43,383 nt of DNA from CAYMWF01 sp964394085 [NCBI: uncultured Gemmatimonadota bacterium] (GTDB lineage Bacteria; GCA-2686955; CAYMWF01): NCBI GenBank assembly GCA_964394085.1, contig CAYMWF010000012.1, positions 43,430-86,812 on the forward strand, read 5' to 3'. The position numbers and the translations under genes are program-made. Positions 23,920-31,171 of the stretch are shown here, one piece after another. Position 1 is the first letter of the stretch, and each line of letters begins with the position of its first letter. The notes under the pieces were generated by a model. It saw only the letters and a program-made list of their open reading frames with translations. It searched no databases and was not told the origin of the DNA.

Positions 23920-25111
23920 ACCAGGATGTTTCGCCTGTCTGCTGATGGTCGTTTCATTAGCAACAGGGTGCGGCACTACAGATATCAGCCCTTTCGGCGG
24001 ACCCGATATTACACCTCCATCTATCGTCGAGATGTGGACGGATGGAGAGTTGATCAATATCGTAGCGGACGAACCCGTGAAACTCCGGATCCAGCTGCAG
24101 GATATCTCGGAAAACAACTACTTCTTCGTTTATTGCGGTAACAGGAGTTACGTTTCTACATTCGAATTTTCTATTCCGGGTTTGAATGCAAACACGGAAT
24201 ACTCCTTTTCGGCGAACGTAGAAGACAGGACCGGCAACACTTCTGCATCAGATCTATATACTTTCGTTGCATCCGGAGATCAAACCAGTGTACTGAGAGT
24301 CACGATGATCGATGTCGGATGGGGCGACAGCCACCTGATTGAAATGCCCTCGGGAGGCTCTATCCTGATAGACGGAGCAAGGTGGGACAGGTGGCACAGA
24401 GTCACATCCTTCCTTGCGGAAAGAGGGATCGAACATGTGGATCACATGGTTCTGACTCACCTTCATTCTGATCACTACAGCGGATTGAGCGAAAGGTTGA
24501 TCCAGCAACTCAATCCTGACGATTTTTACGACGCCGAGCCGCACGCTCCCAGCTACGAGGACGACTGGCCCGATGAAAACATCCAGTCCCTCCTGGAGTA
24601 TTACCAGGTGACGGAAAAGAACCCGACCGAGGGTGAATATCTTGACTGGGATGACGAGGTGACGACACGAGTGCTTTGCAGCGGTAACAGGTGGATAAGT
24701 GAGAATAACGAAAACCATTCGTCGATCGTGCTGATGCTGTCTATGGGTGAAATTGATATTATCTTAACTGGGGATGCCGAAGTTCCTAACGAAGATTTTA
24801 TGCGCTCCAAGTATGGTTATGAACTGGAAGCGGAAGTACTGAAAGTTGGGCATCACGGGAATGACGATGCAACATCTCTGGCGTTCGCTAAAGCAGTATC
24901 TCCGCTCATCGCCCTGGTACCTATAGACCCGGCAGATGTGGAGTATGCCATGCCTGACCGGGAAGTCATCGACAACCTTACAGATGTCGGCGCCGACTTG
25001 TTTTACAGCTTCGATGCTGTCCCTTTTGGTGCATCAGAAGAAGCGATTGACGGGCACGTGGAAGTAATCACCGACGGAATCGCCATCACGGTAAAAATTC
25101 ATCCACGGTAA
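23912..25111 (+). CDS. Lipoprotein with ComEC-like metallo-beta-lactamase domain
   Basis: Translation should start at a TTG (23912) with AGGAGA seven bases upstream. It overlaps the ferritin-like gene by 8 bases. The 399 residues open with a lipoprotein signal (lipobox LATGC, Cys20). A fibronectin/Ig-like segment follows (about 35-120, ending TSASDLYTF), then a metallo-beta-lactamase fold: LTHLHSDHYSG with H183, H185, D187 and H188, later LTGDAEVPNED and KVGHHGNDDA. This is the arrangement of the ComEC C-terminal hydrolase domain, but here it is free and lipid-anchored, with no DNA channel. It may be a secreted phosphodiesterase or nuclease. Flavodiiron protein is excluded because no flavodoxin domain is present. 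Confidence 0.88.
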   Translation: MGKPGCFACLLMVVSLATGCGTTDISPFGGPDITPPSIVEMWTDGELINIVADEPVKLRIQLQDISENNYFFVYCGNRSYVSTFEFSIPGLNANTEYSFSANVEDRTGNTSASDLYTFVASGDQTSVLRVTMIDVGWGDSHLIEMPSGGSILIDGARWDRWHRVTSFLAERGIEHVDHMVLTHLHSDHYSGLSERLIQQLNPDDFYDAEPHAPSYEDDWPDENIQSLLEYYQVTEKNPTEGEYLDWDDEVTTRVLCSGNRWISENNENHSSIVLMLSMGEIDIILTGDAEVPNEDFMRSKYGYELEAEVLKVGHHGNDDATSLAFAKAVSPLIALVPIDPADVEYAMPDREVIDNLTDVGADLFYSFDAVPFGASEEAIDGHVEVITDGIAITVKIHPR

Positions 25112-25159
25112 GATAATCTTTATCGGTCCGCGGTATTTCGGGACATCCTGCACACTCAT

Positions 25160-25870
25160 TCAGGAGAGGGTTCGTTTTATCCGCCTACGCTTCTTTTTCA
25201 GACCAGCCCCGATGGCGGCCCCACCCACCCATACGATTATGAAGCCGGATGACAGGCCGCCCATCATCCCGATCATGACTGCCAGTGACGTTTTGGGCAG
25301 CGTTGAGCGGGAGATTATTCTTTCCTGCTGTTCCTTCACCTCACTCGCACAGTTTCCATCCTCCGAATAGAGCCAGTGAAGGAAAGCTTCTTTCCGGAAA
25401 TATTTCCCGGGACATTTCGTTGCATTACAATCGCTGCCATGGAAAAGAATACCGTTATCCTTCACCCGGAATCTCTCCTGAAGAAGGCGCACTGCATTGA
25501 CTGCCGGGGCTTTCAGACTGTCAGGAAACTCATGCTTCTCGAAGTTCCCAACAATACAGAGATGCACTCCCCCGAGATTGCTTTTCCTGTCCCGGGTAGC
25601 GACACTGTGCTCAAGGGTTCGGTACCTTTCTGTCGCTTCCAGAAATCCTGCCGGAATACTCGTGCTGCCGTTAGAAAGAACCAGGTGATAGGCAGCTTCA
25701 TCCCATCCCCTGCCGCGGTGAGCCCTCCTGAACATTTCGTAATCTCCGACGTCCGTCGCTGAGTGGTGGATCACTATCGAATCGAACCGCCCGGATGGAT
25801 AAAACCTGTAGACGGCCCCATTCAGAATAGAGAGAAGTATCAGCAGATATGGCAATCCTAATTTCGACAA
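25160..25870 (-). CDS. Membrane-anchored N-acetylmuramoyl-L-alanine amidase (Amidase_2/PGRP fold)
   Basis: This 236-residue protein starts at a TTG (25870) with GGAG five bases upstream. An N-terminal hydrophobic segment (LGLPYLLILLSILNGAVY) leads to a zinc amidase domain: IVIHHSATD (H35), YHLVLSNGS, a GNF turn and HGSDCNATKCPGKYF carrying the second His and the Cys ligand. The enzyme should cleave the bond between muramic acid and the stem peptide. Unusually, a second hydrophobic stretch (TSLAVMIGMMGGLSSGFIIVWVGG) near the C-terminus ends in a Lys/Arg-rich tail, so the enzyme would be tethered in the inner membrane and face the periplasm. It converges with the previous gene across 48 bases. 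Confidence 0.87.
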   Translation of the reverse strand: MSKLGLPYLLILLSILNGAVYRFYPSGRFDSIVIHHSATDVGDYEMFRRAHRGRGWDEAAYHLVLSNGSTSIPAGFLEATERYRTLEHSVATRDRKSNLGGVHLCIVGNFEKHEFPDSLKAPAVNAVRLLQERFRVKDNGILFHGSDCNATKCPGKYFRKEAFLHWLYSEDGNCASEVKEQQERIISRSTLPKTSLAVMIGMMGGLSSGFIIVWVGGAAIGAGLKKKRRRIKRTLS

Positions 25871-26166
25871 GGCGTCTCCAGGGTTTTCAGGAAATCGATC
25901 TTTCCACGGCTCAATCCCGGCAGGTTGGATAATAATGACTCAACCGGTAAGAGGTGATTCGGCAGGAAAGACGTTGAACCGTACATTTCAGGATATTCTC
26001 TGTCAAGTCGTCTGTTCCCACTCATCAACGACTGTGATCCTGCTACAACCGGAGGTTCGCTGTCGCAAATCTGAATAAAGCGCAAAAAATGGGTTTATAC
26101 TTCCACGGACTACGATTTTTGTCTCCGGCGTTCGCTTTCAAAGAACATTAAACGAAGGAGGTACTG

Positions 26167-27078
26167 GTGAGACGCTCAGCAATTTTCATCCTTACATTTG
26201 CGATACTCTTTACCGGATTCACATCGCCGGTTTGTTCCAGTGAACTTTCCGACATCAGGGAATCGATATCACAGAAAGAACTCAGCTGGACAGCCGGCCG
26301 GACTTCGGTTTCCGGATTGAGTCTAGAACAGAAAAAAGCGCTTTGCGGCACAGAGATTCGGTTTGATCTGGAAGAGGCTAAATCAACAATTCCGGTTCCG
26401 GAAATCACCGGTCTGCCGGCGCATTTCGACTGGCGAGACAATGCTGGAAACTGGGTTACCCCCGTAAAAGACCAAGCTTCGTGTGGAAGTTGCTGGGCGT
26501 TCTCAGTAGTTGGAGCCTTTGAAGCCGTAATAAAATTAGCTCTCGGAGATCCCGGTTTCGACCCTGATCTTTCGGAGCAGGGACTCGTCTCCGATTGTTA
26601 TCCGGCGGCGGACTGCAACGGATCTTTCGGAATGTGGGGTCCGCAGTTTTTCCTCCGCAATAACGGCACCGTAGACGAAGCCTGCTATCCTTACGAAGCG
26701 CGAAATACACCATGCGAACCATGTCCGGGTTTTGCCGGTCGAATGGTCAGGACGGATGAGTGGGGATGGGTCTGCTACTTCTTTGAGAATATCAAGAAGA
26801 TGAAACAGGCGATCTACCATTACGGACCGATCTCGACTACCTTCACGGTGTACTCGGATTTCACATACTATACCGGCGGTGTATACAAATACTCAGGTGG
26901 AGTTCCTTTAGGCGGTCATGCCGTGGTCATTGTCGGCTGGGACGACGAGGAACGGTGCTGGATAGTCAAAAACAGCTGGGGTGAATACTGGGGTGAGAAC
27001 GGCTATTTCAGGTTCAGCTGGGATGACTGGATCTGCATGTTCGGTTCGAATACAAGCGCCGTGACATTCACTCCTTAA
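26167..27078 (+). CDS. Secreted papain-like (C1A) cysteine protease
   Basis: GTG start (26167) with AAGGAGG six bases upstream; 303 residues. A signal peptide (MRRSAIFILTFAILFTG..., cleavage near CSS) and a short propeptide of about 65 residues precede the mature domain, which starts near PAHFDWRDN. Catalytic residues are all present: Q103 (oxyanion hole), C109 in CGSCWAFS, H251 in GGHAVVIVGWDD and N269 in VKNSWGEYWGENGYF. Disulfide-type cysteines (C106, C144, C150, C173, C183, C186) fit an exported enzyme. The short prodomain lacks a clear ERFNIN pattern. C1A proteases are common in eukaryotes and scattered in bacteria. Here it would digest external protein. Confidence 0.95.
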   Translation: MRRSAIFILTFAILFTGFTSPVCSSELSDIRESISQKELSWTAGRTSVSGLSLEQKKALCGTEIRFDLEEAKSTIPVPEITGLPAHFDWRDNAGNWVTPVKDQASCGSCWAFSVVGAFEAVIKLALGDPGFDPDLSEQGLVSDCYPAADCNGSFGMWGPQFFLRNNGTVDEACYPYEARNTPCEPCPGFAGRMVRTDEWGWVCYFFENIKKMKQAIYHYGPISTTFTVYSDFTYYTGGVYKYSGGVPLGGHAVVIVGWDDEERCWIVKNSWGEYWGENGYFRFSWDDWICMFGSNTSAVTFTP

Positions 27079-27170
27079 AACTTCGCCACAAAATCGACAG
27101 GAGCTCAGGACAGCCCTGTCAATATGCCTTGACCTGCGGAAATTTCAGATACCTTACCTATTTTTGCCAT

Positions 27171-27202
27171 CCAGCCGGTCGGTGAGTTTACCGGCCGGCT
27201 GG
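27171..27202 (+). terminator. GC-rich hairpin after papain-like protease gene
   Basis: CCAGCCGGTCGGT (27171-27183) pairs with ACCGGCCGGCTGG (27190-27202) around a 6-base loop, with one G-U pair in a 13-bp stem. It is followed by ATTTC only, so the U-tract is poor. It lies 92 bases behind the protease stop and is the only strong structure between that gene and tRNA-Gln. No gene is supported in 27079-27439. Confidence 0.5.
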
Positions 27203-27368
27203 ATTTCAAGGTTACGAGAATTCCTTCCCCGGTTATTATCTGTACGAACCAGAGTTGCATTGCCTGCATACTTGCGCATATCCCGCAAAGCCCAGCACTG
27301 GGGAAATCGATCAAATAAAATTGTATTTTGCCAGACTTCCCGAAAGGCAACTCCTTCGGAAAATGGGC

Positions 27369-27398
27369 TTGACTGGTTCGAAAGCCTTGCAGTAGGAT
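27369..27398 (+). promoter_or_regulatory. Candidate promoter for tRNA-Gln
   Basis: TTGACT (27369-27374) and TAGGAT (27393-27398) are separated by 18 bases and placed so that transcription would start about 35 bases before the mature tRNA 5' end. The -35 box matches five of six consensus bases and the -10 box four of six. Confidence 0.4.
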
Positions 27399-27439
27399 GC
27401 GGCGGTCCTCGGCTTCGAGGATTAAAACAATAGTGTTGC

Positions 27440-27514
27440 TGGGGTGTAGCCAAGCGGTAAGGCAACGGATTCTGGTTCCGTCATGCGGGGGTTCAAATCC
27501 CTCCACCCCAGCCA
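27440..27514 (+). tRNA. tRNA-Gln (anticodon CTG)
   Basis: A complete cloverleaf can be drawn. The acceptor stem TGGGGTG pairs with CACCCCA. The anticodon stem is ACGGA/TCCGT with the loop TTCTGGT, giving the anticodon CTG that reads CAG glutamine codons. The T arm GGGGG-TTCAAAT-CCCTC is followed by discriminator G and an encoded CCA (27512-27514). A run of nine T follows at once, which could end the transcript. The gene for its cognate synthetase, glnS, begins 175 bases downstream on the same strand, so the two may share control. Confidence 0.97.
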
Positions 27515-27689
27515 TTTTTTTTGTCGATTCCGTTTTGAAAATGTTGTTGAATAACCGTTATGCCTTTCTTCGCCGGTAAACCTCTGAACAGGAGCAAGGT
27601 TGGGCCCCCGGCGGTGGAAACCCGATCCGGGGAGCCGGTATGATCCGGGTCGGATCAGAGATGCTCTACTCCTGGAGGGAAAATCAATC

Positions 27690-29384
27690 ATGGCCGAACC
27701 GGAACGCCGCGGCAATTTCATCCGCACGATAATCGAAAAAGACCTCGAGTCGAACAAGCACGGCGGTAAAGTTATCACGCGGTTCCCTCCGGAACCGAAC
27801 GGGTACCTCCATATCGGGCACGCCAAATCGATATGTCTGAATTTCGGATTCGCCGCAGACTATGCCGGCAGATGCCATCTCAGGTTCGACGATACGAACC
27901 CGTCCAAGGAAGAAATCGAGTATATCGATTCGATCAAGGATGATGTGAAATGGCTGGGGTTCGACTGGGGCGAACACCTCTATTTCGCATCGGACTATTT
28001 CAGTCGATTCTACGATTATGCCGTTCAACTCGTCAAGGCGGGAAAAGCGTATGTCTGCGATCTCACCGCTGAAGAAATCCATGAACATCGCGGCACACTC
28101 AAGGAGCCGGGCAAAGAAAGTCCTTTCCGCAATCGCACTCCCGAAGAGAGCCTTGATCTTCTCGAACGGATGAAAAACGGCGAATTCGAAGACGGCACCA
28201 GGGTTCTTAGGGCTAAAATCGACATGGCTTCTCCGAACCTGAACATGCGCGATCCAGTTATCTACCGCATCCGGAAAGAAAGTCACCCCCGGACCGAAGA
28301 CGAATGGTGCATCTACCCGATGTACGATTTCGCCCATGGTCTGTCCGATTCGATAGAAGGAATCACGCACTCCATCTGCACCCTCGAATTCGAGGATCAC
28401 AGGCCATTGTACGACTGGTTTCTTGATCACCTTGACGTACCCTGTCATCCGCAACAGATAGAATTCGCCCGACTGAATCTCAATTTCACGGTCATGAGCA
28501 AACGGCTGCTCAAGCAGTTGATCGATAATGGGCACGTCACCGGCTGGGATGATCCGCGAATGCCGACGATAAAAGGACTCCGGCGCAGGGGCTATACACC
28601 CGCAGCCATCAGACGCTTCGCCGATATCATCGGTCTGGCGAAGGCTGACAGCATAGTCGATACAGCCATGCTGGAAAGCTGTGTCAGAAACGATCTCGAT
28701 CCGAAAACCAGGCGCGTGATGTGCGTCCATAAACCGTTAAAGGTAGTCTTAGAAAATTATCCAAAAGACCGGGTGGAGGAGTTGAGCGGCCCGTATTTTC
28801 CGAACGAACCGGAAAGCATGGGATACCGAAGCATCCCTTTCTCCAGCGAAATCTACATCGAAAGGGATGATTTTCTCGAGGAACCGCCCAAAAAGTTCTT
28901 CAGGCTGGCTCCGGGACGGGAAGTCAGGCTGAGGTGGAGCTATATCATAAAATGCGTTGATGTGATAAAGGATGATAAAACAGGTGAAATCGTCGAGCTG
29001 CGGTGCACAATCGATCCTGAAACCTTGAATGCGCACCCCCCGGACGGACGGAAGGTGCGTGGGATCATACACTGGGTTTCAGCGGCCCATTCACTGCCGG
29101 CAAAAGTGCGATTGTATGATCGCCTCTTCACAGTCCCGAATCCCACCGGAGAAAAAGACCGGGATTTCGTAGAATTTCTGAACCCTGATTCACTGGAAGA
29201 ACTGACCGACTGCCTTATTGAGCCGAGCCTTGCCGACGCCCGACCCGGAGAAAGATATCAATTCGAAAGGAAAGGGTATTATTTCGTCGATCCGGTCGAC
29301 TCGGTTGAGGGAGCTCCCGTCTTCAACCGGATAGTATCTCTCCGCGATACATGGGCGAAAATCATGAAAGCTGCGGGAAAATAG
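27690..29384 (+). CDS. glnS: Glutaminyl-tRNA synthetase
   Basis: GlnRS charges tRNA-Gln directly with glutamine. The start is set at the ATG at 27690 ([10 protein letters not shown]), with GGAGGG about ten bases upstream. The open frame back to 27600 lacks family support. The 564 residues contain the class I HIGH motif in [15 protein letters not shown] (41-44), FDDTNPSKE, the KMSKS counterpart VMSKR (about 268-272), and the full two-barrel anticodon-binding C-terminal domain. No GatB-like YqeY tail is fused. GlnRS occurs in only some bacterial lineages, others using GluRS plus GatCAB. This lineage therefore has direct glutaminylation. It lies next to tRNA-Gln(CTG) and a structured region follows it. 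Confidence 0.97.
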   Translation: MAEPERRGNFIRTIIEKDLESNKHGGKVITRFPPEPNGYLHIGHAKSICLNFGFAADYAGRCHLRFDDTNPSKEEIEYIDSIKDDVKWLGFDWGEHLYFASDYFSRFYDYAVQLVKAGKAYVCDLTAEEIHEHRGTLKEPGKESPFRNRTPEESLDLLERMKNGEFEDGTRVLRAKIDMASPNLNMRDPVIYRIRKESHPRTEDEWCIYPMYDFAHGLSDSIEGITHSICTLEFEDHRPLYDWFLDHLDVPCHPQQIEFARLNLNFTVMSKRLLKQLIDNGHVTGWDDPRMPTIKGLRRRGYTPAAIRRFADIIGLAKADSIVDTAMLESCVRNDLDPKTRRVMCVHKPLKVVLENYPKDRVEELSGPYFPNEPESMGYRSIPFSSEIYIERDDFLEEPPKKFFRLAPGREVRLRWSYIIKCVDVIKDDKTGEIVELRCTIDPETLNAHPPDGRKVRGIIHWVSAAHSLPAKVRLYDRLFTVPNPTGEKDRDFVEFLNPDSLEELTDCLIEPSLADARPGERYQFERKGYYFVDPVDSVEGAPVFNRIVSLRDTWAKIMKAAGK

Positions 29385-29460
29385 AAAAGATTTATTACCC
29401 ACGCTTTTCTACTCTTTTCGAACTTGATCCAAAAGTTTCTGTCTACTATCTTTAATGGTA

Positions 29461-29590
29461 CGGGTCGAGACCCAAAAGCCGCTTTCGTGTTCAGAGCCTG
29501 AATCATTGAACCGAAATGCGGAATTGGTTTCGACCCGCAGGCAAATAAATCACTACCGCCGTAAGGCGGTTTGCTGCCGGTTTATCTGCT
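29461..29590 (+). ncRNA. Candidate structured RNA element between glnS and rsgA
   Basis: A 77-base segment folds into one long hairpin. Outer stem: 29461-29472 (CGGGTCGAGACC) with 29526-29537 (GGTTTCGACCCG), 12 bp with one G-U. Internal loop: six bases against four. Then CCGC (29479-29482) pairs with GCGG (29518-29521), TTTCG (29483-29487) with CGAAA (29512-29516), and GTTCA (29489-29493) with TGAAC (29507-29511), with single-base bulges between. A second hairpin, ACCGCC-GTAA-GGCGGT (29555-29570), has flanking GCAA/TTGC pairing. A strong ribosome site (GGAAGGAGG) and a short reading frame follow at 29616. There is no U-tract, so it is not a simple terminator. It could be a cis-regulatory leader, a small RNA or a palindromic repeat element. 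I recognise no known riboswitch. Confidence 0.4.
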
Positions 29591-29615
29591 TACCTCAAAT
29601 GGAAGGAGGTACTTG

Positions 29616-29660
29616 ATGAATGCTATATCGAGATCAGAGTATCTCCGCGCCGCACGCTGA
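29616..29660 (+). CDS. Possible 14-residue leader peptide or decayed gene start
   Basis: An ATG at 29616 follows GGAAGGAGG at ideal spacing, yet the frame closes after 14 codons (MNAISRSEYLRAAR). A second ATG at 29620 opens a 65-codon frame of Arg/Ser-rich composition. A third frame also stays open to 29711. The strong ribosome site suggests something is translated here. It may be a leader peptide linked to the structured element upstream, or a gene disrupted by frameshift. From 29661 to 29855 I see no other supported feature. Confidence 0.25.
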   Translation: MNAISRSEYLRAAR

Positions 29661-29855
29661 TATTTCCCGACGAACTCACACGGATCGCCCGCACCATGCG
29701 GTTGTGATCATGAGAACATCCCTGCCGCGGAGAGCCTTCAATCCGCTGCTGCAGTCGATTAAACGAGAAACCAGCATCGGAGCCCGGAATCAGTTGCTTA
29801 TTTTTATTGAAAGATAGCAATAGACCAAGTCCGGGGAACCGGAGCAGCTTCTGAT

Positions 29856-30881
29856 ATGTTCCAGCCGAATTATCAGGACTCCCGCTACTCGAATCCCCGG
29901 TGGATGAAAAGGATGCCGAAAGAAAAACAGTCGTGTCAAGGAACGGTTATAACACGGACGGTAGGGAATTATACCGTCCGCGTGGACGGCAGGAATATAC
30001 GGAGCACCATATCAAGTCTTCTATGGAAGGATCTCGTGTATCCCCTCGCCGACCCGGCTTCCAGAAGACGCCGTGTTATCGACGTTGCTGATATCAAAAA
30101 AGTCTCACCGGTCGCGATAGGCGACATTGTCGAACTTGATCTGGAAGCGGACGGCTCCGGCAGGATCAGAAAAATCCTGTCGCGGAAAAACAGTCTGAGC
30201 AGGAAAGCGTCCGGTCCCAAGATGCTCGAGCAGGTGCTGGTGGCGAATATCGACCTGATCGTGCCTGTTTTCGCCCTGGTCCGACCGAAACCTAAGTGGA
30301 ACCTGCTGGACAGGTATCTCGCCATCGCCGAATCTACAGGGATCAGACCACTCATCTGTATCACAAAATCAGACCTGGCACAGACACAGGAACTCCCGGA
30401 CGAGATTAACGAGTATGAACGGATCGGTTACAGTGTTGTTATAACGAGCGCCTTGACCGGCGAAGGTCTGAAAGATCTGAAAGCAAGACTTCAGGGAAAC
30501 GTATCGGTGCTTGCGGGTAAATCCGGAGTCGGTAAAACGACCCTTCTCAACGCCCTGCAGCCGGATCTTGGGTTGGATGTCGCCGAAGTAAGCGGAGCCA
30601 CGGGCAAAGGGAAACATACGACCACCAGTCTCGAAATGTTCGATCTCGAAGACGGGGGAAGTATAATCGACACGCCCGGGATGCGGGAGCTGGGATTGTG
30701 GAACCTGCGTAAAGAGGAGCTGCCCTTCCTTTTTCCGGAGATCCGTCCCTTTCTCGATCATTGCAGATTCGGTTCGAACTGCAGTCATATTCATGAACCG
30801 GACTGCGCGGTGAAAGAAGCAGTAACAAGGGGACTCGTTTCAGAGAGACGCTATTCGAGCTTATGCGCCATGCTCGACTAG
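29856..30881 (+). CDS. rsgA: Ribosome small-subunit biogenesis GTPase RsgA
   Basis: RsgA (YjeQ) is a circularly permuted GTPase that checks late maturation of the 30S subunit. The 341 residues show an N-terminal OB-fold (about 25-105) and the permuted G motifs, G4 TKSD (170-173) first, then G1 GKSGVGKT (221-228) and G3 DTPG (272-275). A C-terminal zinc finger has C303, C309, H311 and C317 in CRFGSNCSHIHEPDC. The start is taken at 29856. An ATG at 29904 is also possible, and neither has a close Shine-Dalgarno. A structured region and a short frame lie in front. With phoH and ybeY in the same window, ribosome and RNA quality control is well represented, although on separate transcripts. Confidence 0.95.
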   Translation: MFQPNYQDSRYSNPRWMKRMPKEKQSCQGTVITRTVGNYTVRVDGRNIRSTISSLLWKDLVYPLADPASRRRRVIDVADIKKVSPVAIGDIVELDLEADGSGRIRKILSRKNSLSRKASGPKMLEQVLVANIDLIVPVFALVRPKPKWNLLDRYLAIAESTGIRPLICITKSDLAQTQELPDEINEYERIGYSVVITSALTGEGLKDLKARLQGNVSVLAGKSGVGKTTLLNALQPDLGLDVAEVSGATGKGKHTTTSLEMFDLEDGGSIIDTPGMRELGLWNLRKEELPFLFPEIRPFLDHCRFGSNCSHIHEPDCAVKEAVTRGLVSERRYSSLCAMLD

Positions 30882-30951
30882 CTATTTGGATATAAATTGA
30901 GAACTTCCGCTCGTTTAAATTCAAGTTAAATCACAGTTCGGCAGGCTCCCT

Positions 30952-30979
30952 ACCCGGGAAAGTGATTATCTTTCCGGGT
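30952..30979 (+). terminator. Possible terminator between rsgA and sigma operon
   Basis: ACCCGGGAAAG (30952-30962) pairs with CTTTCCGGGT (30970-30979) with one bulged G and a 7-base loop, followed by TATAT. It lies 70 bases behind rsgA and 43 before the next frame. The weak tail means termination may be partial. Confidence 0.4.
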
Positions 30980-31021
30980 TATATCAGCCTTCCGAAAAAA
31001 AATGAATCTGAAGGGAATAAA

Positions 31022-31171
31022 ATGGGTAAACAAAGTAACTATACTGTTAACCGGATGGATACCGCGCCTGAAGTTCTTCGGTTTCCGGGCGCGGGGAAAC
31101 CTCAGGGGCAAAACCGGAAAAAAACCGTAACAGGAGCCTCGCCGGATGAGCAGGTTCGAAAGCCCGGATGA
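31022..31171 (+). CDS. Possible 49-residue protein ahead of the sigma gene
   Basis: An ATG at 31022 with GAAGGG nearby opens a 49-codon frame that overlaps the start of the sigma-factor gene by 26 bases. The product is polar and basic (MGKQSNYTVNRMDTAPEV... QNRKKTVTG) with no membrane segment and no recognised motif. It may be a real small protein, or untranslated leader that keeps an open frame by chance. If the sigma gene really starts at a later ATG (31245), the overlap vanishes. Confidence 0.35.
   Translation: MGKQSNYTVNRMDTAPEVLRFPGAGKPQGQNRKKTVTGASPDEQVRKPG

Noticed and set aside
23912-25111. MBL protein considered as flavodiiron (oxygen reductase) because of the adjacent ferritin-like gene
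   Set aside because: No flavodoxin domain is present, and a lipobox and Ig-like segment are. The motif pattern matches ComEC-type MBL domains better.
27105-27515. Minus-strand frame of 136 codons (start MAGVEGFEPPHDGTRIR) over tRNA-Gln
   Set aside because: This is the well-known false protein produced by reading a tRNA gene backwards. The start of the frame is the antisense of tRNA-Gln and the rest has no protein-like features.
27422-27826. Minus-strand frame of 134 codons containing GWRDLNPRMTEPESVALPLGYTP
   Set aside because: It is again the antisense of tRNA-Gln, a classic spurious open reading frame, and it runs against the 5' end of glnS.
27684-28730. Minus-strand frame of 348 codons opposite glnS
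   Set aside because: Long only because the opposite strand is a high-constraint gene. The sense frame is clearly GlnRS with all motifs, and the antisense has no motif or ribosome site.
29461-29537. Long hairpin considered as terminator of glnS
   Set aside because: No T-tract follows on either strand. The bulges, internal loop and 13-base terminal loop are unlike intrinsic terminators.
29620-29817. 65-codon frame downstream of the structured element
   Set aside because: Not listed as a gene because its composition is not protein-like (Arg/Ser/His rich), three frames stay open over much of it, and the better-placed ATG is four bases earlier in another frame.
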